A stretch of 46,215 nt of DNA from Treponema socranskii subsp. socranskii VPI DR56BR1116 = ATCC 35536. Its GTDB lineage: Bacteria > Spirochaetota > Spirochaetia > Treponematales > Treponemataceae. Where the stretch lies: assembly GCF_000468115.1 (NCBI RefSeq), contig NZ_AVQI01000083.1:1-46215 (forward strand), in the 5' to 3' direction. The translations under genes and the position numbers were made by a program. Positions 7,711 through 16,881 of this stretch are shown piece after piece; within the stretch, counting starts at the first letter, position 1, and each line of letters opens with the position of its first letter. The notes under the pieces were generated by a model. The model saw only the letters and a list, made by a program, of their open reading frames with translations, ran no database searches and was not told the DNA's origin.

Positions 7711-9864
7711 CTATACGTATTTTATAACGAGGGCACTTACATCCGCCTCAATTTCTTTCGACATAAATTTAACGAGATTGTCATAGACGAACTGCGCCAT
7801 GCGGGAAGCGGGAAACGTCAGATTCGAAAGCATAACCTGTTGTACGCGCTCTTTGCCGAAAACATCTCCGCGAAGCGAACGCGACGTGAGAACGCCGTTT
7901 GTACACGAAAGGACGATATCGCCTTTGGTAAGTTTGATTTGGCGCACCGAAATATACGGCGCAATATCGCGCACAAAGCCGAGCACGTGGCCGCGGCCTT
8001 GAATTTCGATAATATTATTGTACGACTGCGTATACACAAAAATCGCGGGAATGCCGCAGTTGATGTAATACATCACATCGGCGGAAAAATCGACGAGCGC
8101 AAAAGTGCCGTTGAATATACTGCCCTTCGGAAGATTTTCGCGGATAAATAAATTAACTCGTTGGACAAGCATTTTAAAATCGTGTGTTTCGTCAAGAAAG
8201 GTTCTGATAACCGATTTTAAAATGACCATGTTCATACTTGCGGCGATCCCCTGTCCGCTCAAGCTTCCGATAACGAACAGATGCGTGCGATCGTTGATCC
8301 TGATCAAATCGATAAATTCTCCGCCGATATTGTGCGCCGATTTCATGATATAACCGACATCGGCTTTCGGATTTTTAACGGCATCGACGTCTTCCTGAAT
8401 GGACGCGATGATTTGAGACGACATACGAATTTCACGGTTAACCGTACCGATGATCTCTCTGTTCGAAATATTGCGCATATAGTAGCCGAACACGAAAAAG
8501 TACGAATACAGGCGCGTAAGGATGGAAATATCGTAAGCCGTATAGTGTTCGCCGCTCGTCTTTAAGCCGAGCGTAATGCAGCCGAGCAAATTGTGCCCTT
8601 CGCTCAACAGGATGAGCGCGTCCGAATGCGTATCCGCAAAGAGCGCGGCGAGTTCTTCCCGCGCCTCCGCAATATCGCTGCGCGCATCGATTTCCGAAAG
8701 CGCGATGACGTTGCGGCCTGCGTTCAACAGCGCATCGAACGCTGGGTTGTCGGCACGAACGGGGATATCGCGGGTAGCGGAAGAAAACGCGTTCTCAAGA
8801 TACTCTTCGCCGCTATTGACGAATACGGACATGGACGAGCACTGTACGTTTCTCGTAAACATATTGTATACGCTCATGATGATTTCATCCATTTCGCCGC
8901 TGTAGTCGATCGACGCGAGATCGGTTCCGAACGCGGCTTCATAATCGGTCGGGCGAAGACGGCGCGTCGTCGTAAGGTATTTCGACATACCCCAAATAAA
9001 TACGAGCGACAGCGTAGTACCGACAACCAAAATCGTATAAAACAGCATCGAGCGGCCGCCGACGATCGGGAACAACAACGTGAAAACGGCAACGAGAAAA
9101 ACGCTCGGAATAATATATGCGAACAAAAGCCGGAGCATGTACACAAGCGCATCGCTTGCGGACGGCATCGCTCTAACCGATTCCGAGCGCAGCAGCATCA
9201 GCAAAAGGAATTCGTATGCGAGCGGATAGAACAGATAAAAACCGGCTATGTCCTGCGACAAAAAGTTGAGGAATATGAGCATAGCCCACATAAAGAGCAC
9301 TGAAAACAATTCAAGATAACCGAGATATCTTTCGAGCCGCGTAGAACGGTATTCGTTGAGCAGCAGCATGATAAGAACGCAAGCACCCGGCAGCACAAAG
9401 CGATACAAAACAATAAAAACGGTAAGCCATGTCCACGTAAAAATATTACCCATGTCTCCGCGAAAAATATATTGCGAGACAATCTTTATGCCGGCGTCGG
9501 GAGAAATTACGATCAGCTGAAATTTCATAAATACGATATACAGGGCAAACACAAATAAAAGTATCATCATCACGATGATCAGAGAAATACCGCGTTTTAC
9601 CTTTCGCAAGATAAAGTAAAATGAAATATTTGTTAAAAAGACAGCTTCCGTAAAAAAGAGCAGTTTGGCAACCAGCAGAAAAACTCCCTCGCTGAGCGGC
9701 AAATTGATTGCAGCTGTAAGCAACAGGGAAAGAATCGTCGCTAAAACAATATCAGAGACAATGCGATCGCTGTATATGCCTTTTGTACGATGTACATAGT
9801 TTGTATAAAATGAAAACCAAATAAAAAAAACGGAAAGCGCAAAATTGAGTATTACAAACGCCAT
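7711..9864 (-). CDS. Polytopic membrane protein with a degenerate PP2C (SpoIIE-like) domain
   Basis: 717 residues. The first ~300 contain about eight to ten hydrophobic segments. A GAF-like stretch follows (about 320-470). The last ~210 residues have the SpoIIE/PP2C layout, but the metal ligands have changed: GGEFID replaces GGDYYD near residue 512, GSLSGQG replaces GDVSGHG near 536, TNGVL replaces TDGxxE near 656, and EADVSAL replaces DDxT at the end. In the neighbour upstream (9866-11257) most of these are intact. I infer a pseudophosphatase that senses or scaffolds at the membrane. The start is ATG 9864, with AGGTGGG six bases upstream and one base after the stop of the preceding gene; a TTG 18 bases earlier is less likely. 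Translation of the two is probably coupled. Confidence 0.85.
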   Translation of the reverse strand: MAFVILNFALSVFFIWFSFYTNYVHRTKGIYSDRIVSDIVLATILSLLLTAAINLPLSEGVFLLVAKLLFFTEAVFLTNISFYFILRKVKRGISLIIVMMILLFVFALYIVFMKFQLIVISPDAGIKIVSQYIFRGDMGNIFTWTWLTVFIVLYRFVLPGACVLIMLLLNEYRSTRLERYLGYLELFSVLFMWAMLIFLNFLSQDIAGFYLFYPLAYEFLLLMLLRSESVRAMPSASDALVYMLRLLFAYIIPSVFLVAVFTLLFPIVGGRSMLFYTILVVGTTLSLVFIWGMSKYLTTTRRLRPTDYEAAFGTDLASIDYSGEMDEIIMSVYNMFTRNVQCSSMSVFVNSGEEYLENAFSSATRDIPVRADNPAFDALLNAGRNVIALSEIDARSDIAEAREELAALFADTHSDALILLSEGHNLLGCITLGLKTSGEHYTAYDISILTRLYSYFFVFGYYMRNISNREIIGTVNREIRMSSQIIASIQEDVDAVKNPKADVGYIMKSAHNIGGEFIDLIRINDRTHLFVIGSLSGQGIAASMNMVILKSVIRTFLDETHDFKMLVQRVNLFIRENLPKGSIFNGTFALVDFSADVMYYINCGIPAIFVYTQSYNNIIEIQGRGHVLGFVRDIAPYISVRQIKLTKGDIVLSCTNGVLTSRSLRGDVFGKERVQQVMLSNLTFPASRMAQFVYDNLVKFMSKEIEADVSALVIKYV

Positions 9865-9865
9865 A

Positions 9866-11257
9866 TCAACCCACCTTTGCAACCATCATCGTGACATCGT
9901 CGTGCAGCCGCGCGCCGCCGTTGTATTCGGGAATCAAACGTACGATATCGTCGATAAATTCCTGCGGCGTTTTGTCGGCGCTTACACACAGCATTTCTTT
10001 AAAGACGTCGCTGCTGCCGAGCTGGATGCCGTCGCTGTTCATGATTTCCGATAAACCGTCGGAGGCAATGAGGATCACGTCTCCGCGATAGAGCTTTCGC
10101 TCTTCGACGGTGATGTCGCCCAAATCGATGATGCCGACAAGACTCGCAGTCGATGCGAGCGGCTTTATCTTATATCCGCTTGCCGCACGAGAGAGAACGA
10201 GCGGGTCGGATATGGACGCATTCACATAGCGCATCGTCATCGCATCGGTATCGACGAGACCGAGAAACAATACCGTATATTTATCCTGCAGTTTCATGTT
10301 TTTTATCGCTCTATCGATTTCACGGATAATGTTTTCGATGTCTTCTTTATCGTCGATGATCTTCAACGTATTTACGACGAGACCCATAATGAGTGCCGCC
10401 GCGAGTCCTTTGCCGGAAACGTCACCGAGCAAAAGCAGCGTTTTGTGTTTATTGATCGGCAAAACGGAATAATAATCACCCGAAACGTTGATAAGCGGTT
10501 TATAATAGGCGGCGAGCTGCAGCTTCGAAATGACAGGCATCTTCTGCGGAAGAAACGAGCGCTGCGTATCCGCAAGCAGCTGCCATTCTTTCGTCAAATC
10601 GGAAATTTCGGTGAGGTTTGAAATCGTACGGGAACGCGATTGAAAACGCGAAAATTCTTCATAGAGCTGCCGATACGCATCGGCATCAAACAGTTTTGTG
10701 TAGCGGCAAAAAATAAAAAGCTGCTGGTCGCCGCACACAAAGAAAAAGCCGCGCGCCGTTTTTGCCGATGAAACGATACCGAGCGAATCATCGAGCAAAT
10801 ACGTCCCTGTCGGCCACGAAAGCGGAAAGTTCCGCGCAAGTACATCGCGTACTTCCTGCGAGGATGCAAAGCGATCGGGACTGTTGTACAAAACGTAATT
10901 TTTTTTCCGATCGATAAAGAGAACGGAACAGCCCGCTTCGTTTTCGAGAATATCCGCAAATACTTTATACAGGTCGTCGAGCGAATAGCAAAAACGCAGA
11001 CGGTTGGTAAAGTGCGTTAAATAGCGCGTTTCGCTTTTTTCGAAAATTCGTTGATGTATTCTGCTGCCGATCATATCGCGTACGGCATCGCCCCCGATCA
11101 GCAAGAGAACGAAAACGGTCGTAGGAATCGATATGCGCAAGAAAAACGAGTGTCCGGCAATTTCTTCCGGCACGAGCATCGATGACACGACGATAAACAG
11201 AATTAAGATTGCCGCGTTGACGGTAAGAAAAACGATTCGCTTCCGCGTTTTATACAT
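9866..11257 (-). CDS. Membrane-anchored RsbU-type PP2C serine phosphatase
   Basis: 463 residues. Two hydrophobic segments at the N-terminus (about 8-30 and 40-57) precede a GAF-like sensory region (about 70-200), a coiled linker and a C-terminal PP2C/SpoIIE domain (about 225-463). The motifs are SGDYYS (near 260), GDVSGKGLAAALIM (near 277), ASDGLSE (near 397) and the terminal HDDVTMMVAKV. The acidic metal ligands needed for Mn/Mg-dependent hydrolysis are present except that the last Asp of GDYYD is Ser. RsbU-type enzymes dephosphorylate STAS proteins; one is encoded two genes downstream. It is first in the operon, with GAGGT close upstream of ATG 11257 and an extended -10 about 46 bases from the ATG. 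Signal and output are unknown. Confidence 0.9.
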   Translation of the reverse strand: MYKTRKRIVFLTVNAAILILFIVVSSMLVPEEIAGHSFFLRISIPTTVFVLLLIGGDAVRDMIGSRIHQRIFEKSETRYLTHFTNRLRFCYSLDDLYKVFADILENEAGCSVLFIDRKKNYVLYNSPDRFASSQEVRDVLARNFPLSWPTGTYLLDDSLGIVSSAKTARGFFFVCGDQQLFIFCRYTKLFDADAYRQLYEEFSRFQSRSRTISNLTEISDLTKEWQLLADTQRSFLPQKMPVISKLQLAAYYKPLINVSGDYYSVLPINKHKTLLLLGDVSGKGLAAALIMGLVVNTLKIIDDKEDIENIIREIDRAIKNMKLQDKYTVLFLGLVDTDAMTMRYVNASISDPLVLSRAASGYKIKPLASTASLVGIIDLGDITVEERKLYRGDVILIASDGLSEIMNSDGIQLGSSDVFKEMLCVSADKTPQEFIDDIVRLIPEYNGGARLHDDVTMMVAKVG

Positions 11258-11303
11258 AGATACCTCGACAACATTATGAAATATACGTAATTGGAATTGT
11301 AAT

Positions 11304-11312
11304 AGTATAGCA
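11304..11312 (-). promoter_or_regulatory. Extended -10 promoter of the phosphatase/STAS operon
   Basis: Minus-strand TGC-TATACT at 11312-11304. The expected start near 11297 leaves a leader of about 40 bases containing GAGGT (11266-11262) before ATG 11257. This is a leadered gene, unlike several others here. Confidence 0.55.
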
Positions 11313-11377
11313 TATTATCGAGGATTTCGCATAGATGGCGCAAAGGCATCTCCGCAAAAATTTGCAGGAACGAGCCG

Positions 11378-12517
11378 TCAGCGGCTGAGCGATTCGAGCG
11401 GAATGAGAGCGGGAGACGTCGTCGGATTTTCGAGTGCGAGGTATTGTTCGAGGAGCGCCTTTTGCTGTGCGCTCAAACGCGAGGGCACTTGCACGACGAT
11501 TTTGACGTAGAGGTCGCCTCTCCGGGAAGTACCCGTATACGGCACGCCTTCGCCCTTGATGCGTAAGAGTTTGCCGTTCGACGTCCCCGCAGGCACTTTG
11601 ACGCTCACGCGCTTGTCGTCGAGGAGCTGTATCGTTATCTCCGCGCCGAGAGAAGCCTGTGCCATCGTGATCGGAACGGCACAGTAGAGATCCTGCCCCG
11701 AACGTTCGAAAAAGCGGTCGCCGGCAACATGGATAACGACGATCAAATCCCCTGCGGGTCCGCCGTTTTGTCCCGCGTCTCCTTGATGCGGGATGTCGAT
11801 ACGTTTGCCGTTGTCGACGCCTGCGGGAATCGTCAGCGTCATCATTTTATTTTTTTCCTGCACGCCCGTTCCGCGGCATACCGGACACGGATTATCGATG
11901 ACCGTTCCCGTTCCGCGGCAGGTCGGGCAGGTTTGCTGCATCGCAAAAAATCCCGCGCTCCGCCGGATCTGTCCCGTTCCCTGACACGAAGGACAGGTTT
12001 TACTTTTCGCGCCTGCAGCGCCTCCGGTGCCGTGACAAGTATCGCAGACTTCGTTATGCGTAAAGCGGATTTCGGCTTTCGTGCCGAATACCGCGGCTTT
12101 AAATGATATTTCCAAATCGTAGCGGAGCGTCGCGCCCTGAGCATGCCCGTCGGAAGTTCTGTGCGAAGAAGAAAATCCGCCGCCGAAAATGTTTTCGAAT
12201 ATGTCGCCGAAGCCGCCGCCCATGCCGCCGAAGAGGTCGCTGAAATCGTGAAACGCGTGAGAATACTGTGCGCCGCCTGAGGCCGCGCCGTCGACGCCTG
12301 CAAAACCGTATTGATCGTAAAGGGGGCGCTTTTTGTCGTCGGAAAGCACTTCGTACGCTTCCGTCGCTTCTTTGAATTTTTCTTCGGCCGCCTTATCGCC
12401 GGGGTTTCTGTCGGGATGATATTTTATCGCAAGTTTGCGGTACGCCTTTTTAATATCGTCGAGAGAAGCGCTTTTTTCAACGCCGAGCACTTCGTAATAA
12501 TCACGTTTTTCCGCCAT
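11378..12517 (-). CDS. dnaJ: Chaperone protein DnaJ (Hsp40)
   Basis: 379 residues, normal for type I DnaJ. J domain at residues 1-70 ([20 protein letters not shown], and HPD in KYHPDRN). A Gly/Phe-rich linker ([18 protein letters not shown]) follows. The zinc-binding region has all four CxxCxGxG repeats ([32 protein letters not shown]), then the two client-binding beta domains. It stimulates DnaK ATPase and delivers unfolded clients. I choose ATG 12517, giving [12 protein letters not shown] as in relatives; a TTG at 12529 would add four residues. Only a weak AGAAG precedes it. It lies 170 bp behind dnaK, separated by hairpins, so it probably has its own promoter (TATTAT about 30 bases upstream). 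No CIRCE operator was seen. Confidence 0.97.
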   Translation of the reverse strand: MAEKRDYYEVLGVEKSASLDDIKKAYRKLAIKYHPDRNPGDKAAEEKFKEATEAYEVLSDDKKRPLYDQYGFAGVDGAASGGAQYSHAFHDFSDLFGGMGGGFGDIFENIFGGGFSSSHRTSDGHAQGATLRYDLEISFKAAVFGTKAEIRFTHNEVCDTCHGTGGAAGAKSKTCPSCQGTGQIRRSAGFFAMQQTCPTCRGTGTVIDNPCPVCRGTGVQEKNKMMTLTIPAGVDNGKRIDIPHQGDAGQNGGPAGDLIVVIHVAGDRFFERSGQDLYCAVPITMAQASLGAEITIQLLDDKRVSVKVPAGTSNGKLLRIKGEGVPYTGTSRRGDLYVKIVVQVPSRLSAQQKALLEQYLALENPTTSPALIPLESLSR

Positions 12518-12559
12518 ATCTTCTGCCAAAAATCAATATTCGTAAATATAATACCATAA

Positions 12560-12594
12560 AAAACACCTCCGACGCAATCGGACGGAGGTGTTTT
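12560..12594 (-). terminator. Intrinsic terminator between dnaK and dnaJ
   Basis: AAAACACCTCCG (12560-12571) pairs perfectly with CGGAGGTGTTTT (12583-12594), 12 pairs with an 11-base loop, and a run of T continues on the minus strand. It lies between the dnaK stop and the dnaJ start. Confidence 0.85.
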
Positions 12595-12647
12595 CGCGTC
12601 TTACGGGAGAGGCCGGACAAAGGTCTATGCACTCATATCCGTTTCGC

Positions 12648-12682
12648 ATATAGGACTTCGCAAAATCGCCGAGGCCCTATAT
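12648..12682 (-). other. Hairpin just downstream of dnaK
   Basis: ATATAGG pairs with CCTATAT and, inside one mismatch, CTTCG pairs with CGAGG, with a 9-base loop. It begins about five bases after the dnaK stop codon. There is no T-run, so it may protect the 3' end or slow polymerase rather than terminate. Confidence 0.45.
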
Positions 12683-12687
12683 ACGCT

Positions 12688-14637
12688 TTATTTGTCGTCG
12701 TGCACTTCGTATTCGGCGTCGTCGGCTTTGCCTTTGTCAAAACCGCCCGACTGCTGCGAGCCTTGCTCGCTTCCGGCGCCGCCGCTTTGGGCTTGGCCCC
12801 CCGCGCCCTGCTGCTGTGCGGCTTGCTGTTTGTACACTTCTTCGGCGATCTTGTAGGACGCCTGCTTGAGCGCTTCCGTTTTCGACTTGATCTCTTCGAC
12901 GTTGTCGCCTTCGAGCGCTTTTTTCAGCGCCGCAACGGCATCGTCGATCGCCTGCTTATCCGCAGCGTTTACTTTGTCGCCCAAATCTTTCAGCGTCTTT
13001 TCCGTCGCGTAGATAAGGCTGTCCGCATCGTTTCGCGCATCGACGCTTTCGCGTTTGGCTTTATCGGCGGCGGCGTTCGCTTCCGCATCTTTTACCATGC
13101 GGTTGATTTCCTCTTCGCTCAAACCGCTCGATGAGGTGATTTGGATGTGCTGCTCTTTGCCCGTACCCAAATCCTTTGCGCTGACATGAACGATGCCGTT
13201 CGCATCGATGTCGAAAGTAACTTCGATCTGCGGTACTCCGCGAGGAGCCGCCGGGATACCGACGAGGTCGAAATTGCCGAGCGTGCGGTTTTGCGCCGCC
13301 ATCTCGCGCTCTCCCTGCAGTACATGAATCGATACCGCCGTCTGTCCGTCGGCCGCCGTCGAAAAGATTTGGCTCTTTTTCGTCGGGATCGTCGTATTGC
13401 GCGGAATGAGCTTCGTAAAGACGCCGCCCATCGTTTCAATGCCGAGCGAAAGAGGCGTTACGTCGAGGAGGAGCACGTCTTTTACGTCTCCGCCCAAAAC
13501 GCCGCCCTGGATCGCCGCCCCTACCGCAACCGCTTCATCGGGGTTTACCGAGCGATTGCCTTCTTTTCCGAAAATCGCTTTGACGACTTCCTGCACTTTA
13601 GGCATACGGCTCGAACCGCCGACGAGCAGCACTTCGTCGATTTTATCCGGCGTAATGCCCGCATCGCTCATCGCTTTTTTGCACGGCTCTTTCGTCGCGT
13701 CGAGCAAGTCCGCCGTCATCGCTTCAAACTGTGCCCGCGTCAGCGTCTTTTGCAAGTGCTTCGGACCGGACGCATCTGCAGTGATAAAGGGCAGATTGAT
13801 GTCCGCCGTCGTCTGCGACGAAAGCTGAATCTTCGCGTTTTCCGCAGCTTCGCGCAAGCGCTGCATCGCCATAGCGTCGTTCGACAGATCGATGCCGCCG
13901 GTGTCTTTTTTAAACTCGTCGACAAGCCAGTTGATGATTCGCCTGTCCCAGTCGTCGCCGCCGAGCTGCGTATTGCCGTTCGTCGATTTGACTTCGAAGA
14001 CGCCGTTGCCGAGCTCGAGGATGGAAATATCGAAAGTACCGCCGCCCAAATCGTAGACGGCGATCGTCTTTTCTTTGCTTGAATCTTTATTGAAACCGAA
14101 AGCGAGAGAAGCTGCGGTCGGTTCGTTGATAATCCGCTTGACGTCAAGACCTGCGATTTTGCCGGCATCCTTTGTCGCCTGGCGCTGCGCGTCGTTGAAA
14201 TACGCGGGCACCGTGATAACCGCTTCCGTCACCGGCTGACCGAGGTAATCCTCCGCCGTCTTTTTCATCTTTTGCAAAATGAAAGCGCTGATCTCCTGCG
14301 GGCTGTACTGCTTTTTTTCGCCGTTTTGTTCGATTTCAACTCTTACGTCTTCACCGTGGTCGATAACCTTGTACGGCAGCTTCGTCGCTTCTCCCTTCAA
14401 TTCGGAAAAACGGTGCCCGATGAGGCGCTTAATGGAATACACCGTATTTTTCGGGTTCGTCACCATTTGGTTTTTTGCCGGAAGCCCGACGATGCGGTCG
14501 CCCTTCGACGTAAAGCCGACGATGGACGGAGTGGTTCTCCCGCCCTCCGAATTCTGAATGACGACCGGTTCGCCGTTTTCCATAACGGCGACGCATGAAT
14601 TCGTTGTTCCTAAATCAATACCGATAATTTTTCCCAT
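12688..14637 (-). CDS. dnaK: Chaperone protein DnaK (Hsp70)
   Basis: 649 residues. It begins [20 protein letters not shown] with the phosphate-1 loop. Other nucleotide-binding motifs are [47 protein letters not shown] and [14 protein letters not shown]. The substrate-binding domain starts around residue 390 ([20 protein letters not shown]), followed by the helical lid and a Gln/Gly/Ser-rich tail ending EYEVHDDK. It is the ATP-driven central chaperone of the DnaK-DnaJ-GrpE cycle. GAGGAG upstream of ATG 14637 sets the start. It follows grpE by 16 bases in the same transcript. Confidence 0.99.
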   Translation of the reverse strand: MGKIIGIDLGTTNSCVAVMENGEPVVIQNSEGGRTTPSIVGFTSKGDRIVGLPAKNQMVTNPKNTVYSIKRLIGHRFSELKGEATKLPYKVIDHGEDVRVEIEQNGEKKQYSPQEISAFILQKMKKTAEDYLGQPVTEAVITVPAYFNDAQRQATKDAGKIAGLDVKRIINEPTAASLAFGFNKDSSKEKTIAVYDLGGGTFDISILELGNGVFEVKSTNGNTQLGGDDWDRRIINWLVDEFKKDTGGIDLSNDAMAMQRLREAAENAKIQLSSQTTADINLPFITADASGPKHLQKTLTRAQFEAMTADLLDATKEPCKKAMSDAGITPDKIDEVLLVGGSSRMPKVQEVVKAIFGKEGNRSVNPDEAVAVGAAIQGGVLGGDVKDVLLLDVTPLSLGIETMGGVFTKLIPRNTTIPTKKSQIFSTAADGQTAVSIHVLQGEREMAAQNRTLGNFDLVGIPAAPRGVPQIEVTFDIDANGIVHVSAKDLGTGKEQHIQITSSSGLSEEEINRMVKDAEANAAADKAKRESVDARNDADSLIYATEKTLKDLGDKVNAADKQAIDDAVAALKKALEGDNVEEIKSKTEALKQASYKIAEEVYKQQAAQQQGAGGQAQSGGAGSEQGSQQSGGFDKGKADDAEYEVHDDK

Positions 14638-14653
14638 GTCAATATCTCCTCAA

Positions 14654-15382
14654 TTATTTCGAATCGGATTTCTGTCCGGCTTTTTCGTCCGATTGAACCG
14701 AACCGTCGGGCATTGTCACCATAACCTTTGCGTGTCTGATAATCCTGTCTTTTAACTTATATCCCTTTAAATATACTTCTTTCAAAACCGGTTCGGCAAC
14801 AGCGCCCTCTACACTGCCGATCGCTTCGTGTTCGTCGGGATCGAAGACATCGCCGGGTACTCCGTAGCTCGACAGATTGTATTTGTCTTCGAGCATTTTG
14901 ACGAGCGACGCGTTTATCATCTTTACGCCGTCGGCGATCGATTTTACGTCTTTTGCGCTCGACGCAGCGTCTACCGTACGGTCGAAATTGTCGAGACTTT
15001 CGAGCAGATCGTGCAAAAGATTTTCGTTCGCGTAGTCGAATACGTCCTGCTTTTCTTTCAGCATACGCTTGCGGTAATTGTCGAAATCGGCCGCACGGCG
15101 CAGCACTTGATCTTTCAAATCGGCGTTTTCTTTTTTGAGCGCGTCGATTTGTTTTTCAAGCTCTGAAAGCGTATCTTTACCCGAATCTTCCGTCGAAGGC
15201 GTTTCGTCCGATTTTTCGGAGGCGCAGGTATTTTCAGCAGATTTGCAGTCCGCAGCATTTTTTCCGCCGTTTGCCTTCTCTTCGCATTTCTGCGGCATCA
15301 CCCCGGTGTGCGCTTCGCCTCTCGGCGTCGTGCCGTTCGGCGTTTCGTTTTTCGTTTTTTCTTTCTTTTCCGATTCACCCAT
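14654..15382 (-). CDS. grpE: Nucleotide exchange factor GrpE
   Basis: 242 residues. The first ~75 are low-complexity and charged (Lys, Glu, Ser), probably disordered. A long coiled coil follows (SELEKQIDALKKENADLKDQ, LRRAADFDNYRKRMLKEKQD), then the four-helix segment (LLHDLLESLDNFDRTVD) and the beta-wing (SSYGVPGDVFDPDEHEAIGS, GYKLKDRIIRHAKVMV). GrpE exchanges ADP for ATP on DnaK. AGGTGA six bases upstream supports ATG 15382. It is the first gene of the grpE-dnaK transcript. Confidence 0.97.
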   Translation of the reverse strand: MGESEKKEKTKNETPNGTTPRGEAHTGVMPQKCEEKANGGKNAADCKSAENTCASEKSDETPSTEDSGKDTLSELEKQIDALKKENADLKDQVLRRAADFDNYRKRMLKEKQDVFDYANENLLHDLLESLDNFDRTVDAASSAKDVKSIADGVKMINASLVKMLEDKYNLSSYGVPGDVFDPDEHEAIGSVEGAVAEPVLKEVYLKGYKLKDRIIRHAKVMVTMPDGSVQSDEKAGQKSDSK

Positions 15383-15412
15383 GTACTGTCACCTGTAAAA
15401 GTATTTACTATA

Positions 15413-15441
15413 AATGTACTAAGCCTCTTGCCAAGCGTCAA
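15413..15441 (-). promoter_or_regulatory. grpE-dnaK promoter
   Basis: TTGACG (15441-15436), a 17-bp spacer and TACATT (15418-15413) on the minus strand, about 30 bases from the grpE ATG. No CIRCE inverted repeat (TTAGCACTC-N9-GAGTGCTAA) is present around it. A short CTTGGCAAG palindrome lies in the spacer; its meaning is unknown. Confidence 0.6.
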
Positions 15442-15503
15442 GAAAATTATAGCTATTTAATTTTACCGGATGGCACCGAAATGATCGATACCGATTTTTT
15501 TTC

Positions 15504-15531
15504 TTGCGTTTTGAAAATCTCATGATATAAT
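15504..15531 (+). promoter_or_regulatory. Promoter of the ABC importer operon
   Basis: TTGCGT (15504-15509), a 16-bp spacer and a perfect TATAAT (15526-15531) with a TGA extension. The leader is about 70 bases and carries GGAGG at 15597-15601 before ATG 15607. Confidence 0.65.
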
Positions 15532-15606
15532 GAAAGCATTAATTCGGAACCGAAAGGGTATTCAATCATCGATATGTCGTCAATTCGGTCTCTTATGGAG
15601 GATTTT

Positions 15607-16638
15607 ATGAAAAAGTTGGCAGGGGTACTCGTATTGTTTGCGCTGGTCTTCGTCGGATGTAAAAAAGCCGATAAAAAGGCAGCTGCAAGCGACGTCAGCG
15701 GCAAAATCGTCATCTATACGTCGATGTACGAAGACGTTATCGATGCGGTAAGCAAAAAACTCAAAGCGCAATTCCCGCATCTCGAAGCGGAATTCTTTTA
15801 CGGCGGCACCGGAAAAATTCAAGCTAAAATCGCCGCGGAAAAAGACAGCGGCAAACTCGGCTGCGATATGATGATGGTCGCCGAACCCGCCTATTCGCTC
15901 GAATTGAAAGAAAACGGCATGCTGCACAATTATATGTCGCCGGAAGCGGCTTCCCTTTCGTTCGAATACGATAAAGAGGGCGCGTGGTATCCGGTACGCA
16001 TCTGCACGATGGTTCTCGCCTACAATCCCGAAAAATATTCCACAAAAGAAATACCGACGACGCTCAAAGCTTTCGCAACCGATCCGCGTCTTACCGGCTA
16101 CAGTTCCATGTCGAACCCGCTCACGTCGGGCACCGCTATGGCTTCGATCGTCGGTCTCCTCGACGCGTACGGTGAAGACTATTTTGTCGGACTCGGGAAG
16201 CAGCGCGTAGCAATCGAATCCGGCTCCGTCGCGCTCACCAAGCTTGAAACCGGCGAATGCAAAGAGATTATGATACTCGAAGAATCCGTATTGAAAAAAC
16301 GGCAGGAAGAAGGTTCGAAGCTCGCGGTCATCTACCCCGAAGACGGAGTATTGTGCATTCCGTCGACGGTTATGACGGTCAACGAAAAATGGTGCGCAAA
16401 CAACAACATCAAAGCGTGCGAAGCGGTAACCGACTGGCTGCTCGGCAAAGACGGACAGCAGTGCATGGTGGACGGCTGGATGCATTCGGTGAGAGGCGAC
16501 GTCGATTACGTTCCCTACGATTCCATTCCGAACAGCGAAGTGTACGCAAAGACGATCCCGATCGATTGGGAAAAATGTTACAAAGAACGCGATTCGATCC
16601 GCACGGCATTCGAAGAGCACGTCACGATTAAAAAATAA
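15607..16638 (+). CDS. ABC importer substrate-binding lipoprotein (FbpA/AfuA superfamily)
   Basis: 343 residues. MKKLAGVLVLFALVFVGC is a signal peptide ending in a lipobox, with lipidation at Cys18. The mature protein starts its first lobe with GKIVIYTSMYEDVIDAVSKK and continues EFFYGGTGKIQAKIAAE and MMMVAEPAYSLELKENGML. Ferric-ion binding proteins of this fold use an adjacent Tyr pair as ligands; no YY occurs anywhere here and the matching segment reads KEIMILEESVLKKR. Sequences of this kind include AfuA, shown to bind hexose phosphates although first called an iron protein. I therefore avoid an iron label; sugar phosphate or another anion is more likely, as an inference. ATG 15607 has GGAGG ideally placed; an in-frame ATG at 15574 does not. 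The permease and ATPase genes follow. Confidence 0.9.
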   Translation: MKKLAGVLVLFALVFVGCKKADKKAAASDVSGKIVIYTSMYEDVIDAVSKKLKAQFPHLEAEFFYGGTGKIQAKIAAEKDSGKLGCDMMMVAEPAYSLELKENGMLHNYMSPEAASLSFEYDKEGAWYPVRICTMVLAYNPEKYSTKEIPTTLKAFATDPRLTGYSSMSNPLTSGTAMASIVGLLDAYGEDYFVGLGKQRVAIESGSVALTKLETGECKEIMILEESVLKKRQEEGSKLAVIYPEDGVLCIPSTVMTVNEKWCANNNIKACEAVTDWLLGKDGQQCMVDGWMHSVRGDVDYVPYDSIPNSEVYAKTIPIDWEKCYKERDSIRTAFEEHVTIKK

Positions 16639-16658
16639 ATAGGTTGAATGTCGAGTGT

Positions 16659-16691
16659 TGAAAGCATGAGCTTGATAAAGCTGTGCTTTCA
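16659..16691 (+). other. Strong hairpin between binding protein and permease genes
   Basis: TGAAAGCA (16659-16666) pairs with TGCTTTCA (16684-16691) and, inside, AGCTT pairs with AAGCT around GATA. There is no T-run. Such structures after binding-protein genes often stabilise the upstream message or limit read-through, so that the binding protein is made in excess. Confidence 0.65.
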
Positions 16692-16722
16692 GCGAGAACT
16701 TCGTTCGGCTTCGCCTCACTGA

Positions 16723-16743
16723 CGAGTTTGCTTCGCAAACTCG
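16723..16743 (+). other. Second hairpin in the same gap
   Basis: CGAGTTTGC (16723-16731) pairs perfectly with GCAAACTCG (16735-16743) over a 3-base loop. A third, weaker pairing (CGAGC near 16764 with GCTCG near 16796) encloses AAGCTT. The 16639-16881 gap is thus strongly structured and shows no gene of its own. Confidence 0.6.
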
Positions 16744-16881
16744 CGGTGTATGCGCCGCGGTCGAGCTTTTAGGGTAGGCTTCCGTAAGCTTAACGCTCGA
16801 AACGGCACGCAGCCGGAACCTCGCCGTAAGCATAATTTTATTTATTTTCAAACCTCGCCATTCATTTTGTGTGTGAAACGG

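Noticed and set aside
13141-14082. 313-codon plus-strand frame inside dnaK
   Set aside because: Antisense shadow of dnaK with an Arg/Phe-rich, unrecognisable product.
15574-15606. Earlier start of the binding protein
   Set aside because: GGAGG is placed for ATG 15607 and only that start gives a normal lipoprotein signal peptide.
15383-15606. CIRCE heat-shock operator before grpE
   Set aside because: No 9-9-9 inverted repeat of the TTAGCACTC type; only a short CTTGGCAAG palindrome.
16750-16881. N-terminal extension of the ABC permease
   Set aside because: The extra codons translate the hairpin spacer; membrane topology and family length fit ATG 16882.
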